A stretch of 64,000 bases of DNA from Lysobacter gummosus. GTDB lineage: Bacteria; Pseudomonadota; Gammaproteobacteria; Xanthomonadales; Xanthomonadaceae. Positions within the stretch are counted from its first letter, which is position 1. Every line of letters starts with the position of its first letter. This document shows, piece by piece, positions 1 through 9,862 of this stretch. Under the pieces are notes generated by a model. The model was given only the letters and a program-made list of their open reading frames with translations, was not told the DNA's origin and ran no database searches. Both the position numbers and the translations under genes were made by a program. The DNA is taken from positions 4,340,001 to 4,404,000 of the forward strand of contig NZ_CP011131.1 of NCBI RefSeq assembly GCF_001442805.1, read 5' to 3'.

Positions 1-516
1 CAGTCTGGATTCGGCGCCGTCGGCGGCGATCAACAACCGCGCGCGCAGGCGACGGCCGCCGGCCAGCACCACGCCGACGCTGTCGGGCGCATCGAGTTCC
101 AGCGCTTCGACTTGATCGGGGCAATACAACTGCACGCCCGCCGCCGGCAGCGCCGACCACAGGCGATCGACCAGCAGGCCGTGTTCGACGATCCAACCCA
201 GCTCGCGCCGGCCGAAGGTGTCGGCATCGAAATGCAGCTCGCCGCCGCCGGCCGCGTCCCACACGCGCATCGTGCGGTAGGGCTGCGCGCGCGCGTCGCG
301 CACCGACGGCCACACGCCCAGGTTGTCCAGCAGCGCGGCGTTGTCCGGCGCGAATGCATACACGCGCAGGTCGGACTGTTGCGGCGACCACGGCGCGGGC
401 TCGCGCGCTTCGACCAGAGCCACCTCGAAACCGTCCCGGGCGAACGCCAGCGCCGCCGCCGCGCCGACCACGCCGGCGCCGACCACGACGATGTCCAACA
501 TCTCGCGCCGGCTCAT
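1..516 (-). CDS. FAD-dependent ubiquinone-type hydroxylase, UbiI/VisC-like (3' end outside window)
   Basis: A flavin monooxygenase of the UbiH/UbiF/UbiI family, which hydroxylates the aromatic ring of the ubiquinone precursor at the inner membrane. The 172 visible codons start with the FAD-binding dinucleotide fold (VVVGAGVVGAAAALAFARDG, residues 8-27), and reach the second flavin motif (IAADGAES) just before the window edge; the C-terminal half is missing from view. It starts inside the stop codon of the upstream ubiH gene (ATGA overlap), so the two are translationally coupled, like the ubiH-ubiI pair of Escherichia coli. Which ring position it hydroxylates cannot be told from this fragment; UbiI is an inference from gene order. 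Confidence 0.88.
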   Translation of the reverse strand, partial: MSRREMLDIVVVGAGVVGAAAALAFARDGFEVALVEAREPAPWSPQQSDLRVYAFAPDNAALLDNLGVWPSVRDARAQPYRTMRVWDAAGGGELHFDADTFGRRELGWIVEHGLLVDRLWSALPAAGVQLYCPDQVEALELDAPDSVGVVLAGGRRLRARLLIAADGAESRL

Positions 517-1904
517 GCGCGGCCTCCCGCGCCCCAGGCATCCACACCGGCTTCGCCGCGGCACAGCGCCGGGACGTCGCCGCGATACCCCATCGCGCCG
601 CCGACCAGCATCGATTGCGCGGTCGGCAGCCGGTCCAGCGCCAGCAATCCCAGGCTGCGCAGCGGACGCAGCAAGGGCGTGGCGTTGGAGGCGATGCGCG
701 CCAGCGAGTCGGAGAAGTTGACCGTGCGCTCGCGGTCTTCGGCGCGACGGCGCGCGTAGCGTTCGAGCAGATCGGCGCTGCCGCAATCGGCCTGCGCCGC
801 GTTCGCACTCAAGTCGTGCTCGATCAGTTCGGCCAGGGTCATCGCGTCGCGCAGTCCCAGATTGAAACCCTGCGCGCCGATCGGGTGGATGGTCTGCGCG
901 GCATTGCCGACCAGCACCGCGCGGCGCGCGGTGGTGCGGCGCGCCAGCACCCGGATCGCCGGATGCATGCCGCGCGCGCCACAGGCGACGAAGCGGCCGG
1001 CGCGCCAGCCGAAGGCTTCCTGCACGCGCGCCAGGAAGCCGGCCTCGTCGAGCGCGGCGACCGCGTCGGCTTCGGCGTTGGCGACGCCGTGGATCAGACC
1101 GTAATGGCGATCGCCGCGCGGCAGCAGCGCGGTCGGGCCTTCGTCGCCCAGGCGCTCGTAGGCGGTGCCGTCGGGCGCGCGTTCGCAGCGCAGACGTGTG
1201 ATGAACAAGGTCTGCCCGTAGTCGTATTCGTCCGCGCCGATGTCCAGCGCCTCGCGCACGCCGCTGCGGGTGCCGTCGGCGGCGATCAACAGGCGCGCGC
1301 GCAGCACGCGTTCGCCGGCGCCGTCGGCGACGCGGATCGCGCGCCACCCCAACCCCGCGCCAGTCGCAACGCCTACCTCGCGCCGAGACGACGCATCCAC
1401 ATCACGCGCCTGAGTTTCATCGGCTGAACCGACATCGCGCTCACACGTTTCGTCGGCCAGACCCACAAACCTTACCGGCCGATAGCGCTGCAGCCGCGGC
1501 AACTCGGCCAGGCGCGCTTCCAGCGCTTCGCCGAAGTCGCGCGCGACCACGATGCGGCCGAACTCTTCGCGGCCATAGCGCTGCGCGTCGAGCAGGGCGC
1601 GGCCGAAATCGCCGCGGCGGCTGATGTGGATGCGGCGGATCGAGCCGGTCGGCGCGCGCAGTTTCTGCAGCACGCCCAGCGCGCTCAACGCGTTGACGGT
1701 GGCTTCGGCGAAGCTGAGGTTGCGCTCGTCGAACACCGCCGGCAGCGCGCCGGGCGGCGCGGCTTCGATCAGGCCCACGTCCAGGCCGATCCGGTCCAGG
1801 GCGATGGCGAGACTGGCGCCGACCAGTCCGCCGCCGACGATCAGGACATCGTGGCTGGCGTGGACGGCGGCGTGCGGAGACTGCTGCGTGGCGTCGGAAG
1901 TCAT
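513..1904 (-). CDS. ubiH: 2-octaprenyl-6-methoxyphenyl hydroxylase UbiH
   Basis: FAD-dependent monooxygenase of aerobic ubiquinone synthesis. The N-terminal Rossmann motif is DVLIVGGGLVGASLAIALDR (about residues 19-38), the DG motif is LLIAADGTRS, and the third FAD motif is VLVGNAAQTIHPIGAQGFNL, closest to UbiH rather than UbiF or VisC because of the FDERNLSFA and ALLPRGD stretches. The start at 1904 (MTSDATQQ) is chosen because the reading frame upstream is low-complexity and overlaps the repeat at 1981-2060. An extra stretch of about 25 residues rich in Asp, Glu and Ser (ADET...RDV occurs twice) sits just before the second flavin motif, where UbiH normally has a short loop. Its stop overlaps the start of the next hydroxylase. 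Confidence 0.95.
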   Translation of the reverse strand: MTSDATQQSPHAAVHASHDVLIVGGGLVGASLAIALDRIGLDVGLIEAAPPGALPAVFDERNLSFAEATVNALSALGVLQKLRAPTGSIRRIHISRRGDFGRALLDAQRYGREEFGRIVVARDFGEALEARLAELPRLQRYRPVRFVGLADETCERDVGSADETQARDVDASSRREVGVATGAGLGWRAIRVADGAGERVLRARLLIAADGTRSGVREALDIGADEYDYGQTLFITRLRCERAPDGTAYERLGDEGPTALLPRGDRHYGLIHGVANAEADAVAALDEAGFLARVQEAFGWRAGRFVACGARGMHPAIRVLARRTTARRAVLVGNAAQTIHPIGAQGFNLGLRDAMTLAELIEHDLSANAAQADCGSADLLERYARRRAEDRERTVNFSDSLARIASNATPLLRPLRSLGLLALDRLPTAQSMLVGGAMGYRGDVPALCRGEAGVDAWGAGGRA

Positions 1905-1980
1905 GCGTTCATGATACGGCGGCGTCCGTGCAGCGTCTGTTCGGATCGGGTTGAATGGATATCGGTGGCTGATCGAAGAG

Positions 1981-2060
1981 CACCGGGCCTGAAGGCCCTG
2001 CCACAAGAGATTGCGCAGCCACGAAGTCTGTTGTGGCAGGGCCTTCAGGCCCGATGCCTT
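1981..2060. repeat. REP-like inverted repeat, GGGCCTGAAGGCCC subtype, copy 1
   Basis: Two long inverted arms, accgggcctgaaggccctgc (from 1982) and its near-complement gcagggccttcaggcccgat (from 2036), are separated by about 22 bases. Each arm contains the inner palindrome GGGCCTGAAGGCCC. It lies upstream of ubiH and upstream of the btuM-like gene. Here the CCACAA ends of the arms face each other, the opposite of copies 2-5. Confidence 0.85.
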
Positions 2061-2203
2061 CCGCTCAGACCCCGCGAATCAATCACTTAGCCACCCCATC
2101 TCCCCAGCCCGCGACCGCCCCCGCAAGCAAACCGGCACTTTGGTCGCAGGTTCCTTAGAATGTGCGGATCGACGCGCCGGTCCGGCGTCAGGAGACCGAA
2201 CCC

Positions 2204-2797
2204 ATGAAGCCGAACACCCGCAACAGTCTGATCCTCGCCCTGCTGGCCGTGTTGATGGTCGCTACCCGCGTCAATCACTGGACGCCGATCCCCGACGCAT
2301 CCTGGGCGGTGTTCTTCATCGGCGGCTTCTATCTGCGCACCTGGACCCGCTGGGCGTTCCCGTTGCTGATGGCGCTGGCGGTGGCGATCGACTACGCCGT
2401 GATCACCCGCCAGGGCATCAATTTCTGGGAGCACTACTGCGTGTCGGCGGCGTACTGGTTCCTGGTCCCGGCGTACTTCGCGATGTGGGCCGGCGGCCTG
2501 TGGGTGTCGCGCAACTACAGCCGCAGCTGGCGCACGCTGGGCCTGACCGCGGTCGCGCTGATCGGCTCGGTCGCGCTGTGCCAGTTGCTGAGCCAGGGCA
2601 GCTTCTACTGGATCTCCGACTCGGTGCAGAACAAGTCCTTCGCCGGCTGGGCCGCGAATTACTTCGAATGGCTGCTGCCGTACCTGCGCACCACCGCGAC
2701 CTATGTCGGCATCGCCACCGTGGTCCAGGCCATCGCCGCGAGCGCCAGCAAGGCCGATAAGCCGCTGCCGGCGCCGAACGATCACAGCAAGCGCTGA
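2204..2797 (+). CDS. btuM: Probable BtuM-type cobalamin uptake membrane protein
   Basis: A 197-residue hydrophobic protein with about six membrane segments and no other domain. It ends 8 bases before a cob(I)alamin adenosyltransferase gene. Small solitary S-components of the BtuM family (about 200 residues) take up vitamin B12 in some proteobacteria, and the studied Thiobacillus protein ligates cobalt with a cysteine near residue 80; this protein has a cysteine at residue 79 (EHYCVS) and the N-terminal NHWTPIPDASWAVFFIGG segment typical of S-component-like proteins. The start at 2204 has a GGAG Shine-Dalgarno sequence; a longer frame from 2162 would add 14 polar residues with no support. The family assignment rests on size, topology, the cysteine and the neighbour, not on a search. 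No cobalamin riboswitch was found upstream. Confidence 0.68.
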   Translation: MKPNTRNSLILALLAVLMVATRVNHWTPIPDASWAVFFIGGFYLRTWTRWAFPLLMALAVAIDYAVITRQGINFWEHYCVSAAYWFLVPAYFAMWAGGLWVSRNYSRSWRTLGLTAVALIGSVALCQLLSQGSFYWISDSVQNKSFAGWAANYFEWLLPYLRTTATYVGIATVVQAIAASASKADKPLPAPNDHSKR

Positions 2798-2805
2798 CCG
2801 GCCCG

Positions 2806-3360
2806 ATGGGCAACCGTCTTTCGAAAATCTATACCCGTACCGGCGACGACGGCAGCACCGGCCTGGGCGACGGCAGTCGCACCGGCAAGGATTCGGCGCG
2901 CGTGGATGCCTACGGCACGGTGGACGAGGCCAACTCGACCATCGGTCTGGTGTTGGCGAGCGAGCTGCCGGCGTTGGTTCGCGACCAGTTGGTCGCGATC
3001 CAGCACCAGATGTTCGACCTCGGCGCGGAGCTGTGCATCCCCGGCCACGCGGCGATCTTCGATGCCGACATCGATCGCCTGGAGCAGTGGCTGGACGGCC
3101 ATAACGACGATCTGCCGGCGCTGAAGGAATTCATCCTGCCGGCCGGCGGCGAAGCGGCGGCGCGCTGCCACATCGCGCGCACCGTGGTGCGCCGCGCCGA
3201 ACGCGAAACCGTGGCGCTGTCGCGGCTGGAAAGCGTGCGCCCCGAAGCGGTGCGTTACCTCAACCGCCTGTCCGATCTGCTGTTCGTGATCGCCCGCGTG
3301 CTCGCCCGCGCCGGCGGCCACGGCGAGGTCACCTGGAACCACGAGCGCCGCAAGGGCTGA
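2806..3360 (+). CDS. Cob(I)alamin adenosyltransferase, PduO type
   Basis: Transfers the adenosyl group of ATP to reduced cobalamin, giving adenosylcobalamin for enzymes such as methylmalonyl-CoA mutase. The 184-residue protein carries the N-terminal ATP-binding signature YTRTGDDGSTGLGDGSR (residues 9-25), the VDAYGTVDEANS helix, and the C-terminal RRAERE and YLNRLSDLLF segments that define the PduO/MMAB five-helix bundle; it is not of the unrelated CobA/BtuR type. It follows the BtuM-like transporter by 8 bases, so uptake and activation of B12 are probably one operon. The next gene starts 2 bases after its stop. Confidence 0.95.
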   Translation: MGNRLSKIYTRTGDDGSTGLGDGSRTGKDSARVDAYGTVDEANSTIGLVLASELPALVRDQLVAIQHQMFDLGAELCIPGHAAIFDADIDRLEQWLDGHNDDLPALKEFILPAGGEAAARCHIARTVVRRAERETVALSRLESVRPEAVRYLNRLSDLLFVIARVLARAGGHGEVTWNHERRKG

Positions 3361-3362
3361 TC

Positions 3363-4274
<912 letters not shown>

Positions 4275-4320
4275 GTCCCGCGCGGGACGGGCCCGACCCG
4301 GACCGGGTCCGGATCGGGCC
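4275..4320. terminator. Strong hairpins between convergent genes
   Basis: Between the convergent deacetylase-like gene and msrB lie a perfect 14-base palindrome (GTCCCGCGCGGGAC, 4275-4288) and a second long stem (GGCCCGA C CCGGAC, loop CGG, GTCCGG A TCGGGCC, 4290-4320). There is no T tract on either side, so this is at best a non-canonical bidirectional terminator or a transcript-end protecting structure. Confidence 0.5.
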
Positions 4321-4330
4321 GCGGGCGATC

Positions 4331-4789
4331 TCAGCCCGGCGTTTTGCCGTCGTCGCTCAGGAATCCCAGCGACGCGGAGTTGATGCAGTAGCGCAACCCG
4401 GTGGGCTTAGGCCCGTCCGGGAACACGTGGCCCAGGTGCGAGTCGCAACGCGCACATTTGACCTCGATCCTGCGCATACCGTGACTTTCGTCGGCATGTT
4501 CGGCCACCGCGTCGGCACTCAATGGCTGGTAGTAGCTGGGCCATCCGCTGCCCGAATCGTACTTGGCCTGCGAGGAGAACAGCGGCTCGCCGCAGGCCAC
4601 GCAGGTGTAGGTGCCGGCTTCCTTGTGATTCCAGAAACGGCCGGTGAAGGCGCGCTCGGTGGCCGAGCAACGGCACACGGCGTATTGCTCCGGCGACAGT
4701 TGCTCGCGCCATTCAGCTTCGCTCTTCTCGACCGCCGGCGCGGCCGGGTTGGAATCGGTGCCGGAGTTGGGGTGGGGATGCTGGCTCAT
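4331..4789 (-). CDS. msrB: Peptide-methionine (R)-S-oxide reductase MsrB
   Basis: Reduces the R-epimer of methionine sulfoxide in damaged proteins. The 152-residue protein is a single SelR domain: two zinc-binding CxxC pairs (CVACGEPLF and [12 protein letters not shown]), the SGWPSYYQP loop and the catalytic [11 protein letters not shown] motif near the C-terminus. The first ~25 residues are a low-complexity Asn/Ser/Pro/Ala stretch that does not look like an export signal, so it is expected to be cytoplasmic. An AGGAG-like Shine-Dalgarno precedes the ATG at 4789. It is a single gene, convergent with the gene on its left and divergent from lptD. Confidence 0.96.
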   Translation of the reverse strand: MSQHPHPNSGTDSNPAAPAVEKSEAEWREQLSPEQYAVCRCSATERAFTGRFWNHKEAGTYTCVACGEPLFSSQAKYDSGSGWPSYYQPLSADAVAEHADESHGMRRIEVKCARCDSHLGHVFPDGPKPTGLRYCINSASLGFLSDDGKTPG

Positions 4790-4951
4790 GTCTCCTCCAA
4801 AAGGCGGGCGGGCCGGCGCCGGGAACGCTCAGGTCCGGGCCGGCGGGCGTTCGCGGAACTGAACGCCGGAGCCCGATAGATGGCGTTCGCGTTGCCCGCT
4901 TGCAAGGGATACGGCAATCTAACGGCCGTTTTCCGTCTGCCGGATGCTCGC

Positions 4952-7510
4952 GTGCGCAAACCCCTCCGCCTGCTCCCGTTGTCGTTGTGCATCGCCATCG
5001 CTCTGCCCGCTTACGCGGCGGACGACAACGAGAATTGGGGGCTGTGCCCGCTGATCGACGCGGTGCCGTCCTTCGACGACGCCCCCGCCCCCACCGGCAC
5101 CGCCGAGCAGCGCGCCGCCCAGCCGACCGACATCGACGGCGGCACCCTGCAGCGCGGCAGCGACGAGCAGAACATCGTGGTCCAGGACAACGTCCGGCTC
5201 AGCCGCGGCGACCAGTTCCTGGGCACCGACAAGCTCAGCTACAACCAGGAATCGGGCAAGTACACGGCCGAAGGCCACGTGCGCTACCAGGATTCCAGCA
5301 TGCGCCTGGTCGCCGAGCACGCCGAAGGCGACCAGAACGCCGACCAGCACCGCATCGACGACGTCGAGTACCAGCTGACCTCGCGCCGCGGCAACGGCGG
5401 CGCCGAGCGCATCGACTTGAACGGCGCCAAGGGCGCCCTGCACGGCTCCACCTATTCCACCTGCGCGCCGAACCAGCGCGTGTGGGAGCTGCGCGCGCAC
5501 CGCATCGATCTGAACACCGACGAAGGCATGGGCGTGGCCCACAACGCGGTGCTGCGCATCGGCAAGGTGCCGGTGCTGTACGTGCCGTGGCTGATGTTCC
5601 CCATCGACGACCGCCGCCGCACCGGCCTGCTGTTCCCAAACATCGGCGTGTCGGGCAAGAACGGCTTCGACTGGCGCCAGCCGATCTACCTCAACCTGGC
5701 GCCGAACTACGACGCGACCTTGTTCCCGCGCTACATGAGCAAGCGCGGCGTGGCGATGGGCGGCGAGTTCCGCTGGCTGTACGAGCGCGGCTCCGGCGAG
5801 GTCTCGGGCAACTGGATGCCCAGCGACGACCTGCCCAGCAACGATCGCAACCGCTACACCGATTACCGCCGCAGCGGCCCGGAGCTGTTCCCGATTCCGA
5901 AGGACCGCCTGCCGGAGAAGAACCGCGGCGAATTCGCGCTCAAGACCACCCACCGCCTGGACGGCACCTGGTACGCCGCCGCCAACCTGGCCTGGGTCAG
6001 CGACAAGTACTACCTGCAGGACTTCAGCAACAGCCTGTACGGCCAGTCGGCGATCTCGCTGCGCAGCGAAGTGGGCATCTACGGCCGCGGCCGCTATTGG
6101 GACGCCAGCTTCACCGCCGACCACAACCAGCTGGCCGACTTCACCCTGCAGGAAAACTCGCTGGCCTACGACCGCCTGCCGCGCGCGACCTTCCATTGGG
6201 CGCAGCCGTGGAACAAGTGGGTCGAGACCGGCGTGGACACCGAGGCCGTGCGCTTCCAGCACGAGGACATGAAGTTCACTCCGGGCGATCCGGCCGCGCC
6301 CCCGGGCTTGCGCACCGCGATTCCCGGCGGCAGCCGCTTCGACATCAAGCCCTACGTCAGCCTGCCGCTGGAAGGCGCGGCCTGGTTCATCCGGCCCAAG
6401 CTGGCCTGGCGCTATACCGCTTACGAGCTGGAAGGCGACCTCGCCCAGCAGATGGCCAACCAGCAGGCCGACGCCTTCGTCGCCGCCAGCAACGGCACGG
6501 TGACCAAGACGCCGGAACTGGTGCGCAGCTTCTACAACAAGTCGCCCACCCGCAGCCTGCCGATCACCTCGATCGACGCCGGCCTGTACTTCGATCGCGA
6601 GACCGAAATCCGCGGCGACAACTACATCCACACCCTGGAGCCGCGCGTGTTCTACCTGCGCGCACCCTACCGCGACCAGAACGGCATTCCGCTGTTCGAC
6701 ACCAACCCGATGTCGTTCAGCTGGGGCGCGCTGTTCCGCGACAACCGCTACTCCGGCGCCGATCGCCAGACCGACGCCAACCAGCTGACCACCGCGCTGA
6801 CCACCCGCCTGATCAATTCCGAGGACGGCCGCGAGCGCCTGGCCGCCAGCATCGGCCAGATCCAGTACTTCGACGACATCCGCACCGTCATCGGCGCGGA
6901 AACTCCGATCAAGCAGGGCAAGTCGGCCTGGGTGGCCGACGTCAGCGTCTCGCCCAGCGACCGCTGGACCATCAACGCCACCTACCAGTGGGACCCGCGC
7001 CTGCGCAGCGAGGACGTGGCCACCTTCCGCGCCCGCTACCTGTTCCGCGATACCGGCGTGGTCAACTTCGCCTACCGCTACCGCCGCAACCTCAGCGCCG
7101 CCCTGGACGCCCCGCGCGATGTGCGCGACCAGTACGAGCAGGCCGACTTCTCCTTCCTGTACCCGATCAACAACAACTGGAGCGTGGTCGGCCGCTATTA
7201 CTACTCGATCAAGGACAAGCGTCCGCTCGAGCAGATCGGCGGCGTGCAGTGGGAAAGCTGCTGCCTGGCGGTGCGCCTGATCGCCCGCCGCTACCAGCGC
7301 AACCGCTCCGAAGACCTCAACAGCTCGCTTCAGGTGGAGTTCGAGCTCAAGGGCCTAGGCTCGGCCGGCCAGAACACGGAGCGCGTTTTGCGCCGTGCTA
7401 TTCTCGGCTATAACCGCGACGACCTGTATCTGGCGCCGCCGTCTCCCACGGTCAGCCGCCAAAACCGCGGCAACGACGCCGACGACTCGACCCTCGACCC
7501 GACCCTATGA
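4952..7510 (+). CDS. lptD: LPS-assembly outer membrane protein LptD
   Basis: Outer-membrane beta-barrel that, with LptE, inserts lipopolysaccharide into the outer leaflet. From the GTG at 4952 the protein has a clean signal peptide (MRKPLRLLPLSLCIAIALPAYA, cleaved before ADDN); an in-frame ATG at 4880 would put 24 residues in front of it and is less likely. Then come the periplasmic OstA/LptA-like jellyroll (about residues 75-210) and the barrel. The cysteines needed for the E. coli disulfide pattern are there: one near the mature N-terminus (GLCPLI), one after the jellyroll (YSTCAPNQ) and an adjacent pair near the C-terminus (ESCCLAV). Length is 852 residues. Its stop overlaps the surA start (ATGA), and surA's product folds this barrel. 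Confidence 0.97.
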   Translation: MRKPLRLLPLSLCIAIALPAYAADDNENWGLCPLIDAVPSFDDAPAPTGTAEQRAAQPTDIDGGTLQRGSDEQNIVVQDNVRLSRGDQFLGTDKLSYNQESGKYTAEGHVRYQDSSMRLVAEHAEGDQNADQHRIDDVEYQLTSRRGNGGAERIDLNGAKGALHGSTYSTCAPNQRVWELRAHRIDLNTDEGMGVAHNAVLRIGKVPVLYVPWLMFPIDDRRRTGLLFPNIGVSGKNGFDWRQPIYLNLAPNYDATLFPRYMSKRGVAMGGEFRWLYERGSGEVSGNWMPSDDLPSNDRNRYTDYRRSGPELFPIPKDRLPEKNRGEFALKTTHRLDGTWYAAANLAWVSDKYYLQDFSNSLYGQSAISLRSEVGIYGRGRYWDASFTADHNQLADFTLQENSLAYDRLPRATFHWAQPWNKWVETGVDTEAVRFQHEDMKFTPGDPAAPPGLRTAIPGGSRFDIKPYVSLPLEGAAWFIRPKLAWRYTAYELEGDLAQQMANQQADAFVAASNGTVTKTPELVRSFYNKSPTRSLPITSIDAGLYFDRETEIRGDNYIHTLEPRVFYLRAPYRDQNGIPLFDTNPMSFSWGALFRDNRYSGADRQTDANQLTTALTTRLINSEDGRERLAASIGQIQYFDDIRTVIGAETPIKQGKSAWVADVSVSPSDRWTINATYQWDPRLRSEDVATFRARYLFRDTGVVNFAYRYRRNLSAALDAPRDVRDQYEQADFSFLYPINNNWSVVGRYYYSIKDKRPLEQIGGVQWESCCLAVRLIARRYQRNRSEDLNSSLQVEFELKGLGSAGQNTERVLRRAILGYNRDDLYLAPPSPTVSRQNRGNDADDSTLDPTL

Positions 7511-8871
7511 ACAAACGTTTCGCGAGCCCGCTGTTCGCTGGTTTCCTTGCCGCTGGCCTGCTGCTGAGCAGCGTCCACGCCCAGGACAAGCAGCCGATCG
7601 ACCGTATCGCCGCAGTGGTGGACGAGGACGTCATCCTCAAGACCGAGCTCGATCGCGCCGTCGCCAATATCCTCAGCCAGTACGCCGGTCGCAGCGAGCA
7701 GCTGCCGCCGCGCGACGTGCTTGAGCGCCAGGTGCTCGAGCGCCTGATCCTGCTCAAGATCCAGGTCGCCCAGGCCCAGGGCACCGGCGTGCGGGTGACC
7801 GATCAGGAAGTCGATCAGGCCATCGGCAGCATCGCCCAGTCCAACAAGCTCAGCATCGACCAGCTGCGCCAGCAGCTGGCCCGCGACGGCAGCTCCTACA
7901 CCGACTTCCGCACCTCGATCCGCGATGAACTGCTGGTCCAGCGCCTGCGTCAGCGTTTCGCCCAGACCCGCGTCTCGGTCAGCGACGCGGAAATCGACGC
8001 GGCCTTGAAGGCGCAGGCCAACACCGGCACCCAGTACCACCTCGCCCACATCCTGATCGCCCTGCCCGAAGGCGCCACGCCCGAGCAGATCGCCACGGCG
8101 CAGAAGAAGGTCGATGGCGTGAAGACCCTGATCGCCAAGGGCGAGATGGACTTCAACGCCGCCGCGGTGCGCTACTCCGACAGCCCCAACGCGCTGGAAG
8201 GCGGCGACCTGGGCTGGCGCAGCCTCGACGAAATCCCGGCCGCGTTCGGCGAGATGATGAAGTCGATGAAGGCCGGCGAAGTCACTGACCCGATCCGCGG
8301 CCCCAGCGGCTTCCAGTTGCTCAAGCTGGTCGAGGTGCGCGACGCCTCGCAGTCCGGCCCGCAGATGGTCACCCAGTACCACGCCCGCCACGTCCTGGTG
8401 CGCATCAACGACACCACCACCGAAGCCCAGGCCAAGGCCAAGGCCGAGACCCTGCGCGCGCGCATCGCCGGCGGCGCCAAGTTCGAGGACGTGGTCAAGG
8501 AAAGCTCGGAAGACCTGGGCACCCAGGGCAAGGGCGGCGATCTGGGCTGGTTCACCCAGGACGAGTTCGGCCCGGAATTCGGCGGCGCGGTCGCTGCGCT
8601 GGCCGACAACGAAGTCTCCCAGCCGATCCACACCACCGCCGGTTATCACATCGTCCAGCGCCTGGGCACGCGTCAGAGCGACGTCGCCGACCAGAGCAAG
8701 CGCGCCCAGGTCCAGGAGACCATCGGCCGGCGCAAGCTGGAAGAGGAATGGAACCGCTTCCTGCGCGAGAAGCGCGGCGAAGCCTACGTGGACTTCCGCG
8801 TCGGCAAGGCCGCCGACGCCAGCCAGCCCGGCACCGAGACCACCGTTCCGGCCAAACCGGCCGGCGGCTGA
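7507..8871 (+). CDS. surA: Periplasmic chaperone/peptidyl-prolyl isomerase SurA
   Basis: Chaperone that escorts outer-membrane proteins, including LptD, through the periplasm. The 454-residue protein begins with a signal peptide (cut after SSVHA), followed by the SurA N-terminal helical domain (IDRIAAVVDEDVIL onwards) and two parvulin-type PpiC domains (about residues 178-280 and 292-394), each with the ARHVLV/LAHILI strand and the GGDLGW loop. A short basic, Pro-rich C-terminal tail closes it. It is translationally coupled to lptD and lies one base before pdxA, the same order as in Escherichia coli (lptD-surA-pdxA-rsmA-apaG-apaH). Confidence 0.97.
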   Translation: MNKRFASPLFAGFLAAGLLLSSVHAQDKQPIDRIAAVVDEDVILKTELDRAVANILSQYAGRSEQLPPRDVLERQVLERLILLKIQVAQAQGTGVRVTDQEVDQAIGSIAQSNKLSIDQLRQQLARDGSSYTDFRTSIRDELLVQRLRQRFAQTRVSVSDAEIDAALKAQANTGTQYHLAHILIALPEGATPEQIATAQKKVDGVKTLIAKGEMDFNAAAVRYSDSPNALEGGDLGWRSLDEIPAAFGEMMKSMKAGEVTDPIRGPSGFQLLKLVEVRDASQSGPQMVTQYHARHVLVRINDTTTEAQAKAKAETLRARIAGGAKFEDVVKESSEDLGTQGKGGDLGWFTQDEFGPEFGGAVAALADNEVSQPIHTTAGYHIVQRLGTRQSDVADQSKRAQVQETIGRRKLEEEWNRFLREKRGEAYVDFRVGKAADASQPGTETTVPAKPAGG

Positions 8872-8872
8872 T

Positions 8873-9862
8873 ATGACCCCGCCCCGGCTCGCGCTGGTGC
8901 CGGGCGAGCCGGCCGGCGTCGGGCCGGAGCTGTGCGTGCGGCTGCTGCAACAGCCGCGCGATTACGATCTGATCGGTTTCGCCGATCCGCGCAGCCTGCG
9001 CGCCGCCGCCGACGCGCTCGGCCTGCCCCTGACCCTGTTGCCGCCCGATCGCCCCTCACGGGCGCCCGGCGAGCTGGCCCTGGTCGAAATCCCCAATCCC
9101 GTCATGCCGGCCTTCGGCACGCCCGAGCCTGCCAATGCCGCGGCGGTGATCCAGGCGCTGCTGGACGGCGCCCAGGGCTGCCTGGAAGCGCGCTTCCACG
9201 GCCTGGTCACCGGTCCCGTGCACAAGGCCGTGATCAACGACGGCGGCATCGCCTACACCGGCACCACCGAGCTGCTGGCCCGGCAGGCCGGGCGCGAGGT
9301 GGTGATGATGCTGGCCAACGACATCGTCCGGGTCGCCCTGGCCACCACCCACCTGCCGCTGCGCGCGGTCGCCGATGCGATCGAACCGGTATCGCTGGGC
9401 CGCACCCTGCGCACCGTCGCCGCCGCCCTGCGCGGCGACTTCGGTATCGTCCGGCCGCGCATCGCCGTGCTCGGCCTCAACCCGCACGCCGGCGAAGCCG
9501 GGCACCTGGGCATGGAAGAGATCGAGGTGATCGAACCGGTCCTGGCCGCCCTGCGCCTGGAGGGCCTGGACCTGATCGGCCCGCTGCCCGCCGACACCGC
9601 TTTCCTGCCGGCCAAGCTGCGCGGCTTCGACGCGGTGGTGGCGATGTACCACGACCAGGGCCTGCCGGTGCTCAAGTACAGCGGCTTCGAACGCGCCGTG
9701 AACCTCACCCTGGGGCTACCCTACCCGCGCGTGGCGGTCGATCACGGCACCGCGCTGGACCTCGCCGGCCGCGGCCTGGCCGATCCGTCCAGCCTGATCG
9801 CCGCCGCCCAGACCTGCGCGCAGATCGCGCGCACCCGCCGCTCATCCGGAGCCACGCCATGA
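8873..9862 (+). CDS. pdxA: 4-hydroxythreonine-4-phosphate dehydrogenase PdxA
   Basis: Oxidises 4-phosphohydroxy-threonine with NAD in pyridoxal phosphate synthesis. The 329-residue protein has the expected family motifs: PGEPAGVGPEL at the N-terminus, TGPVHKAVIN with YTGTTELLA (substrate and metal binding), LGLNPHAGEAGHLGMEE, and the metal ligands in the MYHDQGLPVLKY and DHGTALDLAGRG segments. It begins one base after surA and its TGA overlaps the ATG of rsmA, so it is part of the same translationally coupled operon. Confidence 0.97.
   Translation: MTPPRLALVPGEPAGVGPELCVRLLQQPRDYDLIGFADPRSLRAAADALGLPLTLLPPDRPSRAPGELALVEIPNPVMPAFGTPEPANAAAVIQALLDGAQGCLEARFHGLVTGPVHKAVINDGGIAYTGTTELLARQAGREVVMMLANDIVRVALATTHLPLRAVADAIEPVSLGRTLRTVAAALRGDFGIVRPRIAVLGLNPHAGEAGHLGMEEIEVIEPVLAALRLEGLDLIGPLPADTAFLPAKLRGFDAVVAMYHDQGLPVLKYSGFERAVNLTLGLPYPRVAVDHGTALDLAGRGLADPSSLIAAAQTCAQIARTRRSSGATP

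Noticed and set aside
2061..2203. Possible cobalamin riboswitch before the BtuM-like gene
   Set aside because: The stretch is too short and lacks the B12-box sequence.
4880..4951. ATG at 4880 as the lptD start
   Set aside because: It would bury the signal peptide behind 24 residues; the GTG at 4952 gives a normal exported N-terminus.
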